Positions 15,646 to 23,161 of a DNA stretch of 35,165 nucleotides are shown piece by piece. The stretch is from Streptomyces sp. ISL-66. Its GTDB lineage: Bacteria; Actinomycetota; Actinomycetes; Streptomycetales; Streptomycetaceae. Within the stretch, counting starts at the first letter, position 1, and every line of letters starts with the position of its first letter. The stretch covers positions 1-35,165 of the forward strand of contig NZ_JAGGOW010000138.1 of assembly GCF_018614135.1 (NCBI RefSeq). The letters run 5' to 3'. The notes under the pieces are model-generated. The model had not been told where the DNA came from. It was given only the letters and a program-made list of their open reading frames with translations, and ran no database searches. A program made the position numbers and the translations under genes.

Positions 15646-17253
15646 TCAGGCCCTGGGAAGCCGGCGCAGGGCAGCGGTGAAGGCGGAGTCGCGGTGTGCG
15701 CCGAACTCCTCCTCCGTGAAGACCGGGGTGGTGATGTCGACCGGGATGCCCGGACCGTCGAAGGTCTTCCCGGTCCGGGTCAGGAACTGCTCGTTGGGCA
15801 GGCCGAGCTCCCAGCCGTTGGGGAGGGTGCGGCCGAGGACGTCGGAGAAGACCCCCTGGGTCGGCTGCCCGATGCGCACCGTCCGGCCGGGGCGCTCCAG
15901 GAGGGCCTGGGTGAAGGTCTCGCCCGCGCTCACCGTGGACCCACCGGTGAGCACGGCGATCGGGCCGGTGTAGCGGGGGTCCTGCGCGGGCTGGACGTAC
16001 AGGGGCTGCGGGCGGGTGAACCGGGTCGCGTCGGCGGGGTCGTTGCGCACGCGCTTGGCGTACGCGAAGTACGGGCGGTCCGTGAGCCGGGCGGCCAGCC
16101 GCAGGCCGAGCTCGTCGGAGCCGCCGCCATTGACGCGCAGGTCGATGACCAGGCCGCGCAGGCGGGCGGTGCGCTCGGCGGTGAAGACGGTGTCCAGGGC
16201 CCGGTCGAACTCGGCGCTCTCGGAGGCGAAGTCCCCGCTCTCGGTGTAACCGTCGAATCCGGACAGGCGCAGGTAGCCGCGGCCGTCGGGCAGGTCGGCG
16301 TAGGAGACGCGGCCTTGGGCGAACTCCAGCGGCGCGCGTCCGCCGAGGTCCACCTCCTGGACGTACGCCTTGACGCGGGTCTCGAGTTCGGGGGTCGGGA
16401 TCGCGGTCCCCGGGCGGCCCTCGCCGAAGAACCGGTCGTCGCCGGAGAGGTGGACGTGCGCGTCGTGCAGGGGGGCGAGCATCTCCCGGAAGACGGCGAA
16501 GAGTTCGTCCTCGGTGGTACCCGCGTGCACCCGGGGGCGGTGGCTCTCGCGTACGGCGTTCCAGTCGACGCCCTTGGCGGCGAAGAAGGGGTAGTTCTCC
16601 GCGAAGGTCCGCCAGAAGACGTCGAAGGTGGCGACCGGGTCCGCGGCCGGGCCCGGGTCGGGAGCGTGGCGGCACAGGTCGGGCAGGGCGGCGAGGCGGC
16701 GGGTGGCTCGGTCGCCGACCGAGCCGTTGACGTGCACGGACCCGGGGCGCACCGTGAGGACCTCCCCGTCCTCGGTGGCGTAGCGGAAGGGGCCGCCGCC
16801 CGGGACGCGCCCGGCGCTCTGGCCGGGCAGGCAGCTGACGGCCGTGAGCTGGTACTCCTGGAGACGGCCGGACTCCACGCGCAGCACGGTGCCGTATCCG
16901 TCGAGCTGCCAGACGCCGACGGGGCCCGCGGGGGTGCGTCCCGCCTCCCCGGTGGCCGCCCCGGCGGGGCCGACGGCGGTGGTGGTAGCGGCGGTGGCGA
17001 GCGCGAGGAGCAGGGCGGTGGCCGCCGCGCGGCGCAGCGTGCGGCGGTGCGGCCGCGCGGGTGCCGATGCCGTTGCGGACGCGGGCGTTGTGGACGCGGG
17101 CGTCGTGGACACGGGCGTCGTGGACACGGGCGTCGTGGACACGGGCGTCGTGGACACGGGCGTCGTGGACACGGGCGTCGTGGACACGGGCGTCGTGGAC
17201 ACGGGCGCGGAAGTGCCCGTACGCGTGGGTGCGGGTATACCCGTGCCGGCCAT
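15646..17253 (-). CDS. S41-family (C-terminal/tail-specific-like) serine peptidase, exported or membrane-anchored
   Basis: A 535-residue protein. The S41 core includes AVFREMLAPLHDAHVHL near residue 240, the oxyanion strand GLVIDLRVNGGGSDELG near 365-380, IAVLTGGSTVSAGETF with the probable nucleophile S442, and GQPTQGVFSDVLG. The partner lysine of classic S41 proteases is not obvious at GQPTQG, so it may use another general base or be altered. The N-terminus is odd: a minisatellite-encoded PVSTT repeat (residues about 16-60) comes before the Arg-rich plus hydrophobic export signal RRTLRRAAATALLLALATAA. ATG 17253 has only a weak GGGGA site. Each repeat contains an in-frame GTG, so the true start may lie further in. 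The gene follows the ROK gene by 270 bases; that gap has CCCGTACGGG twice (17462-17483). Confidence 0.8.
   Translation of the reverse strand: MAGTGIPAPTRTGTSAPVSTTPVSTTPVSTTPVSTTPVSTTPVSTTPVSTTPASTTPASATASAPARPHRRTLRRAAATALLLALATAATTTAVGPAGAATGEAGRTPAGPVGVWQLDGYGTVLRVESGRLQEYQLTAVSCLPGQSAGRVPGGGPFRYATEDGEVLTVRPGSVHVNGSVGDRATRRLAALPDLCRHAPDPGPAADPVATFDVFWRTFAENYPFFAAKGVDWNAVRESHRPRVHAGTTEDELFAVFREMLAPLHDAHVHLSGDDRFFGEGRPGTAIPTPELETRVKAYVQEVDLGGRAPLEFAQGRVSYADLPDGRGYLRLSGFDGYTESGDFASESAEFDRALDTVFTAERTARLRGLVIDLRVNGGGSDELGLRLAARLTDRPYFAYAKRVRNDPADATRFTRPQPLYVQPAQDPRYTGPIAVLTGGSTVSAGETFTQALLERPGRTVRIGQPTQGVFSDVLGRTLPNGWELGLPNEQFLTRTGKTFDGPGIPVDITTPVFTEEEFGAHRDSAFTAALRRLPRA
17072..17206 (-). repeat. 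15-bp minisatellite, seven perfect plus two imperfect copies
   Basis: GTCGTGGACACGGGC (plus-strand reading) is repeated perfectly seven times at 17102-17206, with diverged copies at 17087-17101 and 17072-17086. On the minus strand it encodes PVSTT x7, PASTT and PASAT at the N-terminus of the S41 protein. Perfect identity, including third positions, points to recent slippage expansion. Confidence 0.97.
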
Positions 17254-17523
17254 CGTGCTGTCCCCGTTCGCCGAAGTTCCTGACTCCCTCCAGGATCCGG
17301 GAGGACGAGGGGGCGGGCACATCCGGCAGCCCACCCGGTCGGGAGTAGGGGAAACCCCCGGCCGCCGCCGGACGCGGGGAGCTCGTATGGGGAGGCCCGT
17401 ACCAGGAGGCCCTACCGGGAGGCCGTCCCGGGAGGCCGTCCCGGCGGCCCGTACCGGAAGGCCCGTACGGGCACCCGTACGGGAGGAGGCCCTGCCAGGT
17501 CGGCCCGGCACGCCCCGCCCGGC

Positions 17524-18828
17524 TCAGCCGAACAGCACCGCCTGGGCCGCCTCGCGGGCGGCGAGGCGGGCGCCCGTGAGGACGGCCGGGCCGCCGAGGG
17601 CGGTGGCGCGGACCTCGGTGGTGACGGGGGTCAGGGTGGTCAGCCGGGCGGCGACCCGGGCGGCGAGTCCGGGCCCGCCCGCGCGACCGAGTTCACCGCC
17701 GAGGACCACGCAGCCGGGGTCGAGGACGGCCGTCACGGCCGCGGCGCCGAGGGAGAGCCGCTCGGCGAGGGCGTCGAGGAAGGCCTCTCCGGCGGCGCCC
17801 GCGACGGCCTCCTCCACCGGCCCGCGGTAGCCGTGTCCGGCCGCCAGCGCGGCGACGGCGCTGCGGCCCGCGAGGGCGTGGAAGCCGCCCGAGCAGTCGG
17901 TGGCCGACGGCAGTCCGCCGGTGCCGGGCACGGGCAGGAAGCCGATCTCGCCCGCTCCTCCGGAGGCACCCCGGCGGAGCCGGCCGTCCAGGACCACGGC
18001 CGCGCCGACACCCGCGCCGAGCCACAGCAGGACGAAGGAGTCGACGTCCCGGGCCGCGCCGACCCGCTGTTCGGCCAGGGCCGCCAGGTTGGTCTCGTTC
18101 TCCACGACGACCACCGACGGCAGCCGCCGCTGCAGCGCCGCCACCAGGTCCCGGTGCCAGCCGGGCAGCCGGATGGTGTCGGCGAGTTCGCCGCTGCCCG
18201 GCGCGACCAGGCCGGGTGCGCCGACGACCACCGTGTGGAGCCGGTCCGCTCCCGCCTCCCGCGACAGCTCCTCCAGGCGGTCGACGGCCTCCTCGACCGC
18301 GTCCACCGGCAGGGCGGCCTCGGCCAGCGGGCGTCCGAGGAGGTCCGTGATCACCGCGGTCGCGCTGTCGGTCCGTACGTCCAGCGCCGCCAGGTACGCC
18401 CGCCGCGCGACGATCCCGTACAGCCGGGCATTGGGTCCGCGCCGCTGCTCGCCGGATTCGCCGACGACCTCGATCAGTCCGGCCTCGGTGAGCCGTTCCA
18501 CCAGATCCGCGACGGAGGGGCGGGACAGGCCGGTCAGCTTCTTGAGCTGGGTGGCGGTCAGGGCGCCCTCGTCCTGGAGCAGTCGCAGCGCGAGCCGGTC
18601 GTTGATGGCGCGGGCCGTGCTCGGGGAGGCGGGGGACGGGACGACGGCAACGGCGGCAGCGGCCGGAGCGGCAGGAACCGCAGCGGCCGGAGCGGCAGAG
18701 GAAGCGGCAGCGGCAGCGGCAGCGGCACGAGCGGTCCCGGCGGCGGCGGTGTCAGGAGCAGGGGTACTGGCCGCGATGACGGGAGCGGTGCTGGCGGTCA
18801 GGGCCTTGGCAGGGGTCACGGCGCCCAT
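17524..18828 (-). CDS. ROK-family (NagC/XylR-type) transcriptional regulator
   Basis: A 434-residue protein. An Ala-rich low-complexity extension (residues 1-70, partly encoded by GGCAGC hexamer repeats) leads into a winged helix-turn-helix: INDRLALRLLQDEGALTATQLKKLTGLSRPSVADLVERL (about 72-110). The ROK sugar-kinase-like domain follows, with AALDVRTDSATAVITDLLG, VVGAPGLVAPGSGEL, GAGVGAAVVLDGRLRRGASGGAGEIG and a PGCVVLGGELG segment. The zinc-motif cysteines of sugar kinases are mostly lost, which is usual for ROK repressors. It is divergent from an MFS permease with a perfect inverted repeat at 18848-18874 between them, so it probably controls that permease and itself. The ligand is unknown. 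ATG 18828 is the only plausible Met start. Confidence 0.88.
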   Translation of the reverse strand: MGAVTPAKALTASTAPVIAASTPAPDTAAAGTARAAAAAAAASSAAPAAAVPAAPAAAAVAVVPSPASPSTARAINDRLALRLLQDEGALTATQLKKLTGLSRPSVADLVERLTEAGLIEVVGESGEQRRGPNARLYGIVARRAYLAALDVRTDSATAVITDLLGRPLAEAALPVDAVEEAVDRLEELSREAGADRLHTVVVGAPGLVAPGSGELADTIRLPGWHRDLVAALQRRLPSVVVVENETNLAALAEQRVGAARDVDSFVLLWLGAGVGAAVVLDGRLRRGASGGAGEIGFLPVPGTGGLPSATDCSGGFHALAGRSAVAALAAGHGYRGPVEEAVAGAAGEAFLDALAERLSLGAAAVTAVLDPGCVVLGGELGRAGGPGLAARVAARLTTLTPVTTEVRATALGGPAVLTGARLAAREAAQAVLFG

Positions 18829-18845
18829 CTTATGAGCTCGGGGGA

Positions 18846-18875
18846 TTAACTATCAGGCAGGGTCCCTGATAGTTT
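18846..18875. promoter_or_regulatory. Divergent promoter with a 10-bp perfect inverted repeat (likely ROK operator)
   Basis: AACTATCAGG (18848-18857) and CCTGATAGTT (18865-18874) form a perfect dyad with a 7-base spacer. For the permease, TTAACT (18846-18851) and TAGTTT (18870-18875) are 18 bases apart and the -10 ends 7 bases before ATG 18883, so its message is leaderless. The mirrored elements could serve the ROK gene. A protein on the dyad would cover both promoters. Confidence 0.75.
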
Positions 18876-18882
18876 ACGGGTC

Positions 18883-20097
18883 ATGACCGGGGAAACCGAC
18901 CTCAGCCCGGCGCGACTGCGCCACGCCCGCTTCGCGATCGCCGCCGTCTTCTGCGCCCACGGCGCGGTCACCGGCTCCTTCGCCACCCGCATCCCCTGGA
19001 TCCAGGACCACGCGCAGCTCAGTGCGGGCACCCTGGGCCTGGCCCTCGCCTTCCCCGCCCTCGGCGCCGCGCTGATGATGCCGCTGGCCGGGAGGATCAA
19101 CCACCGGCTCGGCGCGCGCGCCGCGCTGCGGGTGCTGCTGGCCCTGTGGACGCTCTCCCTCCTCCTCCCGAGCCTCGCCCCGAACCTCGTGACGCTCTGC
19201 TTCGCGCTCTTCGTCTTCGGGGCCACCGCCGGTATGGCGGACGTGGCGATGAACGCGCTGGGCGTGGAGACCGAGAACCGGCTGAAGCGTTCCATCATGT
19301 CCTCGCTGCACGGCATGTGGAGCGTGGGCGCCCTGATCGGCTCGGCGGCCGGCACCCTCGCCGCGCACACCGGCGCCGACGCCCGTCTCCACCACCTGAT
19401 CGCCGCGCTCGCGCTGACCGCGGCCGGGCTGGTCGCCGTACGGGGCGTCCTGGACCTGCGCACCGACACGGACGCGGAGGCTCCGCCGCACTTCGCGCTG
19501 CCCCCCAAGTCCGCGCTGTTCATCGGCGCGATCGGCTTCTGCGCGGTCTTCGCGGAGGGCGCGAGCATGGACTGGTCCGCGGTGTACCTGCGGGACGTCC
19601 TGGGCACGGACGCCGGCCTCGCCGCCGCTTCCACCACCGCCTTCGCGCTCACCATGGCCCTGGCCCGGCTCTCCGGGGACAAGGTCGTGGACCGGTTCGG
19701 GGCGGTACGGACGGTCCGCGCGGGCGGCGTACTGGCCACCGCGGGCGGGCTGCTCCTGGTGACGGTCCGGCATCCGGCCGCGGCCCTGGCCGGCTTCGGG
19801 CTGATCGGACTCGGCATCGCGGTGGTGGTCCCGCTGGCCTTCGCGGCGGCCGCCCGCAGCGGGCCCGCCCCGGCGCAGGCCATCGCCGGGGTCGCGACGA
19901 TCACGTACACCTCGGGGCTGATCGCCCCGTCGGCGATCGGCGCGGTGGCGGACGCGACCTCGCTGGTCGTGTCGTTCGGGCTGGTCACGCTGCTGGCGTT
20001 CGCGCTGATCCTGGGGGCGACGGTGCTGCGGCAGCGGCCGGTCACCGCCGGGTCCGCGGCCGCCGACCGGGACGAACCCGCTGCTCTCCGACCGTAA
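18883..20097 (+). CDS. MFS transporter
   Basis: A 404-residue permease with about 12 hydrophobic spans, for example FAIAAVFCAHGAVTGSFATR, LGLALAFPALGAALMMPLAGR, ALFIGAIGFCAVFAEGASMDWSAVYL and AGVATITYTSGLIAPSAIGAV. The motif-A-like loop after span 2 reads GRINHRLGARAAL. It resembles the YbjJ-like/sugar-type MFS proteins often annotated inner membrane transport protein; I cannot name the substrate. The divergent ROK regulator suggests a carbohydrate or a related small molecule. The start at 18883 has no ribosome site and follows a -10 box by 7 bases (leaderless). Confidence 0.88.
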   Translation: MTGETDLSPARLRHARFAIAAVFCAHGAVTGSFATRIPWIQDHAQLSAGTLGLALAFPALGAALMMPLAGRINHRLGARAALRVLLALWTLSLLLPSLAPNLVTLCFALFVFGATAGMADVAMNALGVETENRLKRSIMSSLHGMWSVGALIGSAAGTLAAHTGADARLHHLIAALALTAAGLVAVRGVLDLRTDTDAEAPPHFALPPKSALFIGAIGFCAVFAEGASMDWSAVYLRDVLGTDAGLAAASTTAFALTMALARLSGDKVVDRFGAVRTVRAGGVLATAGGLLLVTVRHPAAALAGFGLIGLGIAVVVPLAFAAAARSGPAPAQAIAGVATITYTSGLIAPSAIGAVADATSLVVSFGLVTLLAFALILGATVLRQRPVTAGSAAADRDEPAALRP

Positions 20098-20160
20098 TAT
20101 GTCGGCTGGCCGCCCACGGCCTCGTGGCGCGACCGGACCGACCAACGGAAGTGGTGGAAC

Positions 20161-21633
20161 ATGGGCCTCGGCGTGCGCTGGACCCTGCACGGAGACGGGC
20201 GGACGCCCGCTCCCGGAGCGGTGGTGCGGCCGGACGAGCGGCTGACGTGGCCGCGGACCGCCGGGCTCGGCGCCCAGCACGTGGTGGCGATGTTCGGAGC
20301 GAGCTTCGTCGCGCCGGTCCTGATGGGCCTGGACCCGAACCTCGCCATCATGATGTCCGGCGTCGCCACCGTCATCTTCCTGCTCGCTACGCGCGGGCGG
20401 GTCCCCTCGTACCTGGGCTGCTCGCTCTCCTTCGTGGGCGTCGCGGCGGCGATCCGGGCGGGCGGCGGGAACAGCGCGGTCGTCACGGGCGCGGTCTTCG
20501 TGGTGGGCGCGGCGCTGTTCCTGGCCGGGCTGGCCGTGCAGCGGTTCGGGGCGCGGATCATCCACGCGGCGATGCCGCCGGTGGTGACGGGCGCGGTCGT
20601 GATGCTGATCGGCTTCAACCTCGCGCCGGTGACGGCGTCGACGTACTGGCCGCAGGACCAGTGGACGGCACTGCTGACCATGCTGTTCACCGGGCTGGCC
20701 GTGGTGTGCCTGCGGGGTTTCTGGTCGCGCATCGCGATCTTCCTCGGCCTGGTCTTCGGGTACGGCATCTCCTGGGTCTTCGACCTGGTCTTCGGCAAGA
20801 TCCACTCCACGGTGGGCGGGCCGGAGGCCGTGGACCACTGGCGGCTCGACCTGTCCGGGGTCGCCAAGGCCGACTGGGCCGGCCTGCCGAGCTTCCACGG
20901 GCCGGCCTTCGAGTGGTCCGCGATCCTGATCGCGCTGCCGGTCGTCATCGCGCTCATCGCGGAGAACGCCGGACACATCAAGGCCGTCGGGGAGATGACC
21001 GGCGACCCGCTCGACGACAAGCTCGGCACCGCCATCGCGGCCGACGGCGCCGCGTCGATGCTCTCCACCGCGCTCGGCGGCCCGCCGAACACCACGTACT
21101 CCGAGAACATCGGCGTCATGGCGGCGACCCGGGTGTACTCGACGGCGGCCTACTGGGCGGCGGCCGGCTTCGCGCTCCTCTTCGGCCTGTGCCCGAAGTT
21201 CGGCGCGGTCGTCGCGGCGATCCCGGGCGGGGTGCTGGGCGGGATCACCGTGATCCTGTACGGAATGATCGGCCTGCTCGGTGCGCAGATCTGGATCAAC
21301 GGCCGGGTGGACCTGCGCAATCCGCTGAACCTGGTGCCGGCGGCGGCGGGCATCATCATCGGCGTCGGCGGGGTCAAGCTGCACGTCAGCGACAGCTTCG
21401 AGCTGGGCGGGATCGCGCTCGGCACGATCGTCGTCATCACCGGCTACCACGCGCTGCGGTACTTCGCGCCGGCCCACCTGAAGGAGCAGGAACCCCTGCT
21501 GGACTCGGGGACGTCGGCGTACGACGAGCCGACGGGCGAAACGGACGCCGGGACGGACGGCGGAACGGACGCCGCAACGGCCGTCGGGGGCCCGCCGGAT
21601 GCCGCCGGGAACCCCGGGGACAAGCGGGGTTGA
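20161..21633 (+). CDS. Uracil-xanthine permease (NCS2 family, UraA/RutG-like)
   Basis: A 490-residue membrane protein that should import uracil or a related base with a proton. It has the NCS2 core: GLGAQHVVAMFGASFVAPVL, then ALIAENAGHIKAVGEMTG and GGPPNTTYSENIGVMAATRV. E268 (IAEN) and E315 (TTYSEN) correspond to the substrate-binding glutamates E241 and E290 of E. coli UraA, which favours uracil over xanthine. The C-terminal tail (about 440-490) is hydrophilic and holds a 12-bp tandem repeat (21541-21576) coding for a Gly-Thr-Asp-rich stretch. It lies 63 bases after the MFS gene and could be co-transcribed. GGAAGTGG precedes the ATG. Confidence 0.92.
   Translation: MGLGVRWTLHGDGRTPAPGAVVRPDERLTWPRTAGLGAQHVVAMFGASFVAPVLMGLDPNLAIMMSGVATVIFLLATRGRVPSYLGCSLSFVGVAAAIRAGGGNSAVVTGAVFVVGAALFLAGLAVQRFGARIIHAAMPPVVTGAVVMLIGFNLAPVTASTYWPQDQWTALLTMLFTGLAVVCLRGFWSRIAIFLGLVFGYGISWVFDLVFGKIHSTVGGPEAVDHWRLDLSGVAKADWAGLPSFHGPAFEWSAILIALPVVIALIAENAGHIKAVGEMTGDPLDDKLGTAIAADGAASMLSTALGGPPNTTYSENIGVMAATRVYSTAAYWAAAGFALLFGLCPKFGAVVAAIPGGVLGGITVILYGMIGLLGAQIWINGRVDLRNPLNLVPAAAGIIIGVGGVKLHVSDSFELGGIALGTIVVITGYHALRYFAPAHLKEQEPLLDSGTSAYDEPTGETDAGTDGGTDAATAVGGPPDAAGNPGDKRG
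21541..21576 (+). repeat. 12-bp tandem repeat in the NCS2 permease tail
   Basis: Three units based on ACGGACGCCGGG (21541-21552, 21553-21564, 21565-21576), in frame, encoding Thr-Asp-Ala/Gly-Gly type units in the cytoplasmic tail. Confidence 0.7.
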
Positions 21634-21709
21634 CGTAGTTTCGCCCGAACCGGGGAAGCGTACGGCCAAGTTCCCCTGATCCCGGCCCGCGGCTGCGACG
21701 CTGCCTCCC

Positions 21710-22360
21710 ATGGTCCCCATGGAAGCGGTGCTGGCGCGGATGCGCGCCCTGGACGAGCGGCTCCCCGAGCGGGACGGCGTCGCCGTCTTCAACCGGGTGT
21801 ACCTCACGGTGACGCAGACGCTGCACGAGCGGATCTCGCACGGCGCGTTCCCCTCGCCGCGCCGGGCGCAGACGCTCAGCGTCCGCTTCGCCGAGCGCTA
21901 CCTGACGGCGGTGGAGGCGGACCGGGCCCCGGCGTGCTGGCGGCCGCTGCTCCAGTACCGACGCCACCCGGGGATCCGGCCGCTCCAGCACGCGCTGGCC
22001 GGGATCAACGCGCACATCGGCCACGACCTGGCGCTGGCGGTGGTCGCCACCTGCCGCTCCCTGGACTGCGAACCGGCCGCCCTCGAAGCGGACTTCGACC
22101 GGGTCGGGGACACGCTGGTCTCCCTGGAGGAGCAGATCCGGGAGGACCTGATGCCGGGCCCGGACGTACTGGAGGTCGCGGACCCGCTGACGCACCTGCT
22201 CGGCGCGTGGAGCCTGGACCGGGCCCGCGCGGGCGCCTGGGCCTCGGCCCGCCTGCTGTGGTCCCTGCGCCGCTCCCCCGACCTGGCGGAGGAGTTCACC
22301 GACTCCCTGGACGCGGGCGTCGGCCTGGTGGGCCGCTGCCTGCTGACCCCGACGGGCTGA
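21710..22360 (+). CDS. DUF5995-like protein
   Basis: A 216-residue, mostly helical soluble protein with no signal peptide. Features are DGVAVFNRVYLTVTQTLHERI near residues 22-42, RFAERYLTAVEADRAPACWRPLLQYR, and a conserved block PLQHALAGINAHIGHDLALAVV near 95-115 with histidines in INAHIGHDL. That last block is characteristic of the DUF5995 family, whose function is unknown; the paired histidines could bind a metal. The start may be ATG 21710 or the in-frame ATG 21719; neither has a clear ribosome site. The 76 bases after the permease hold only a weak 6-bp GGGGAA/TTCCCC hairpin. Confidence 0.75.
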   Translation: MVPMEAVLARMRALDERLPERDGVAVFNRVYLTVTQTLHERISHGAFPSPRRAQTLSVRFAERYLTAVEADRAPACWRPLLQYRRHPGIRPLQHALAGINAHIGHDLALAVVATCRSLDCEPAALEADFDRVGDTLVSLEEQIREDLMPGPDVLEVADPLTHLLGAWSLDRARAGAWASARLLWSLRRSPDLAEEFTDSLDAGVGLVGRCLLTPTG

Positions 22361-22462
22361 CCGCGGGCGGACCGACACGGCCGGACGGGCACGACCGGAC
22401 GGGCACGACCGGACGGGCACGGCCGGGCCTGAACCCGGGTGCGGGCTCGGAGCGCCCGCGCC

Positions 22463-22468
22463 TACGCT
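22463..22468 (+). promoter_or_regulatory. Putative -10 box of a leaderless promoter
   Basis: TACGCT ends 7 bases before ATG 22476 and no ribosome site lies between. The same box and spacing occur before the kinase at 440. Just upstream (22375-22425) is a short repeat of GACCGGACGGGCAC-like units. Confidence 0.5.
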
Positions 22469-22475
22469 CGCGGGC

Positions 22476-23087
22476 ATGACCAGCTTCGCCACGCACCGGC
22501 TCCGCGTGCACGACCCGGCGCTGCCCGCGTACCGGCGGCTGTCGGCGCTCCGCACCTGCCTGACCCAGTTCGCCCCGTACGGCCTGCGTGCCACCTTCCA
22601 CCACCTGCGCGGCAGCGCGGCCATCCCCCGGGACCCGGCCCGGGACCCCGACTCGCTGGTCCGGGCAGTGGAGGAACTGCACGCCGCACGGGAGGTCTGG
22701 GTGCCCGGCATCCTGGCCTGGCAGGAAGGGCGACGGCTCCAGAAGCGCGCCGGACTCCGTCTGCCGGATCCGCCCGAGCCTCGGCCCCTGGTGTGGTGCC
22801 CGAACCCGGAGTTCCATCCGCTCGGCCCGCTGGCCGAGGTGATGCCCCGGATCCTGCGGGCGCGGGAGTACACGGGCGAGGGGTGCGCGGTCTGCGGGGC
22901 CGACCACGGCGGCCTGAGCTGGAGCGACGGCCACCGCGTGTACCGGCTGTGCGCGCACTGCGGGGTACAACAGGGTCCATCGACCGTGGAGGCGGTCGAC
23001 GACGTCCGCCGCTGGACCGCGTGCGAGTCGCGCTGGCGGGCCGTCTGGCGCGGCGACGCGGAGTGGGAGCGCCCGCCCCGGGCATGA
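22476..23087 (+). CDS. Unrecognised protein with a CxxC...CxxC zinc-ribbon-like pair
   Basis: A 203-residue protein that I do not recognise. The N-terminal 100 residues are helical and Arg-rich (AYRRLSALRTCLTQFAPYGLRATFHHL). The C-terminal part has two knuckles, CAVCG near residue 137 and CAHCG near 161, 24 residues apart, as in a zinc ribbon. There is no signal peptide and no membrane span. A leaderless start at ATG 22476 is supported by the -10 box at 22463-22468. It is convergent with the davB-like gene, with a hairpin between them. Function unknown; a zinc-binding regulatory or structural protein is possible. Confidence 0.7.
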   Translation: MTSFATHRLRVHDPALPAYRRLSALRTCLTQFAPYGLRATFHHLRGSAAIPRDPARDPDSLVRAVEELHAAREVWVPGILAWQEGRRLQKRAGLRLPDPPEPRPLVWCPNPEFHPLGPLAEVMPRILRAREYTGEGCAVCGADHGGLSWSDGHRVYRLCAHCGVQQGPSTVEAVDDVRRWTACESRWRAVWRGDAEWERPPRA

Positions 23088-23090
23088 GTA

Positions 23091-23132
23091 CGGGCCGCCG
23101 CCGCGTTCGTGCGCGGGGGCGGGGGCGGCCCG
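23091..23132. terminator. Hairpin between convergent genes
   Basis: CGGGCCGCCGCCGC at 23091-23104 pairs, with one mismatch, to GCGGGGGCGGCCCG ending at 23132. It lies 4 bases after one stop and 30 before the stop of the davB-like gene on the other strand. Confidence 0.6.
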
Positions 23133-23161
23133 TGGTCAGGGGGCCGGAGGGGGCGGGTGGG

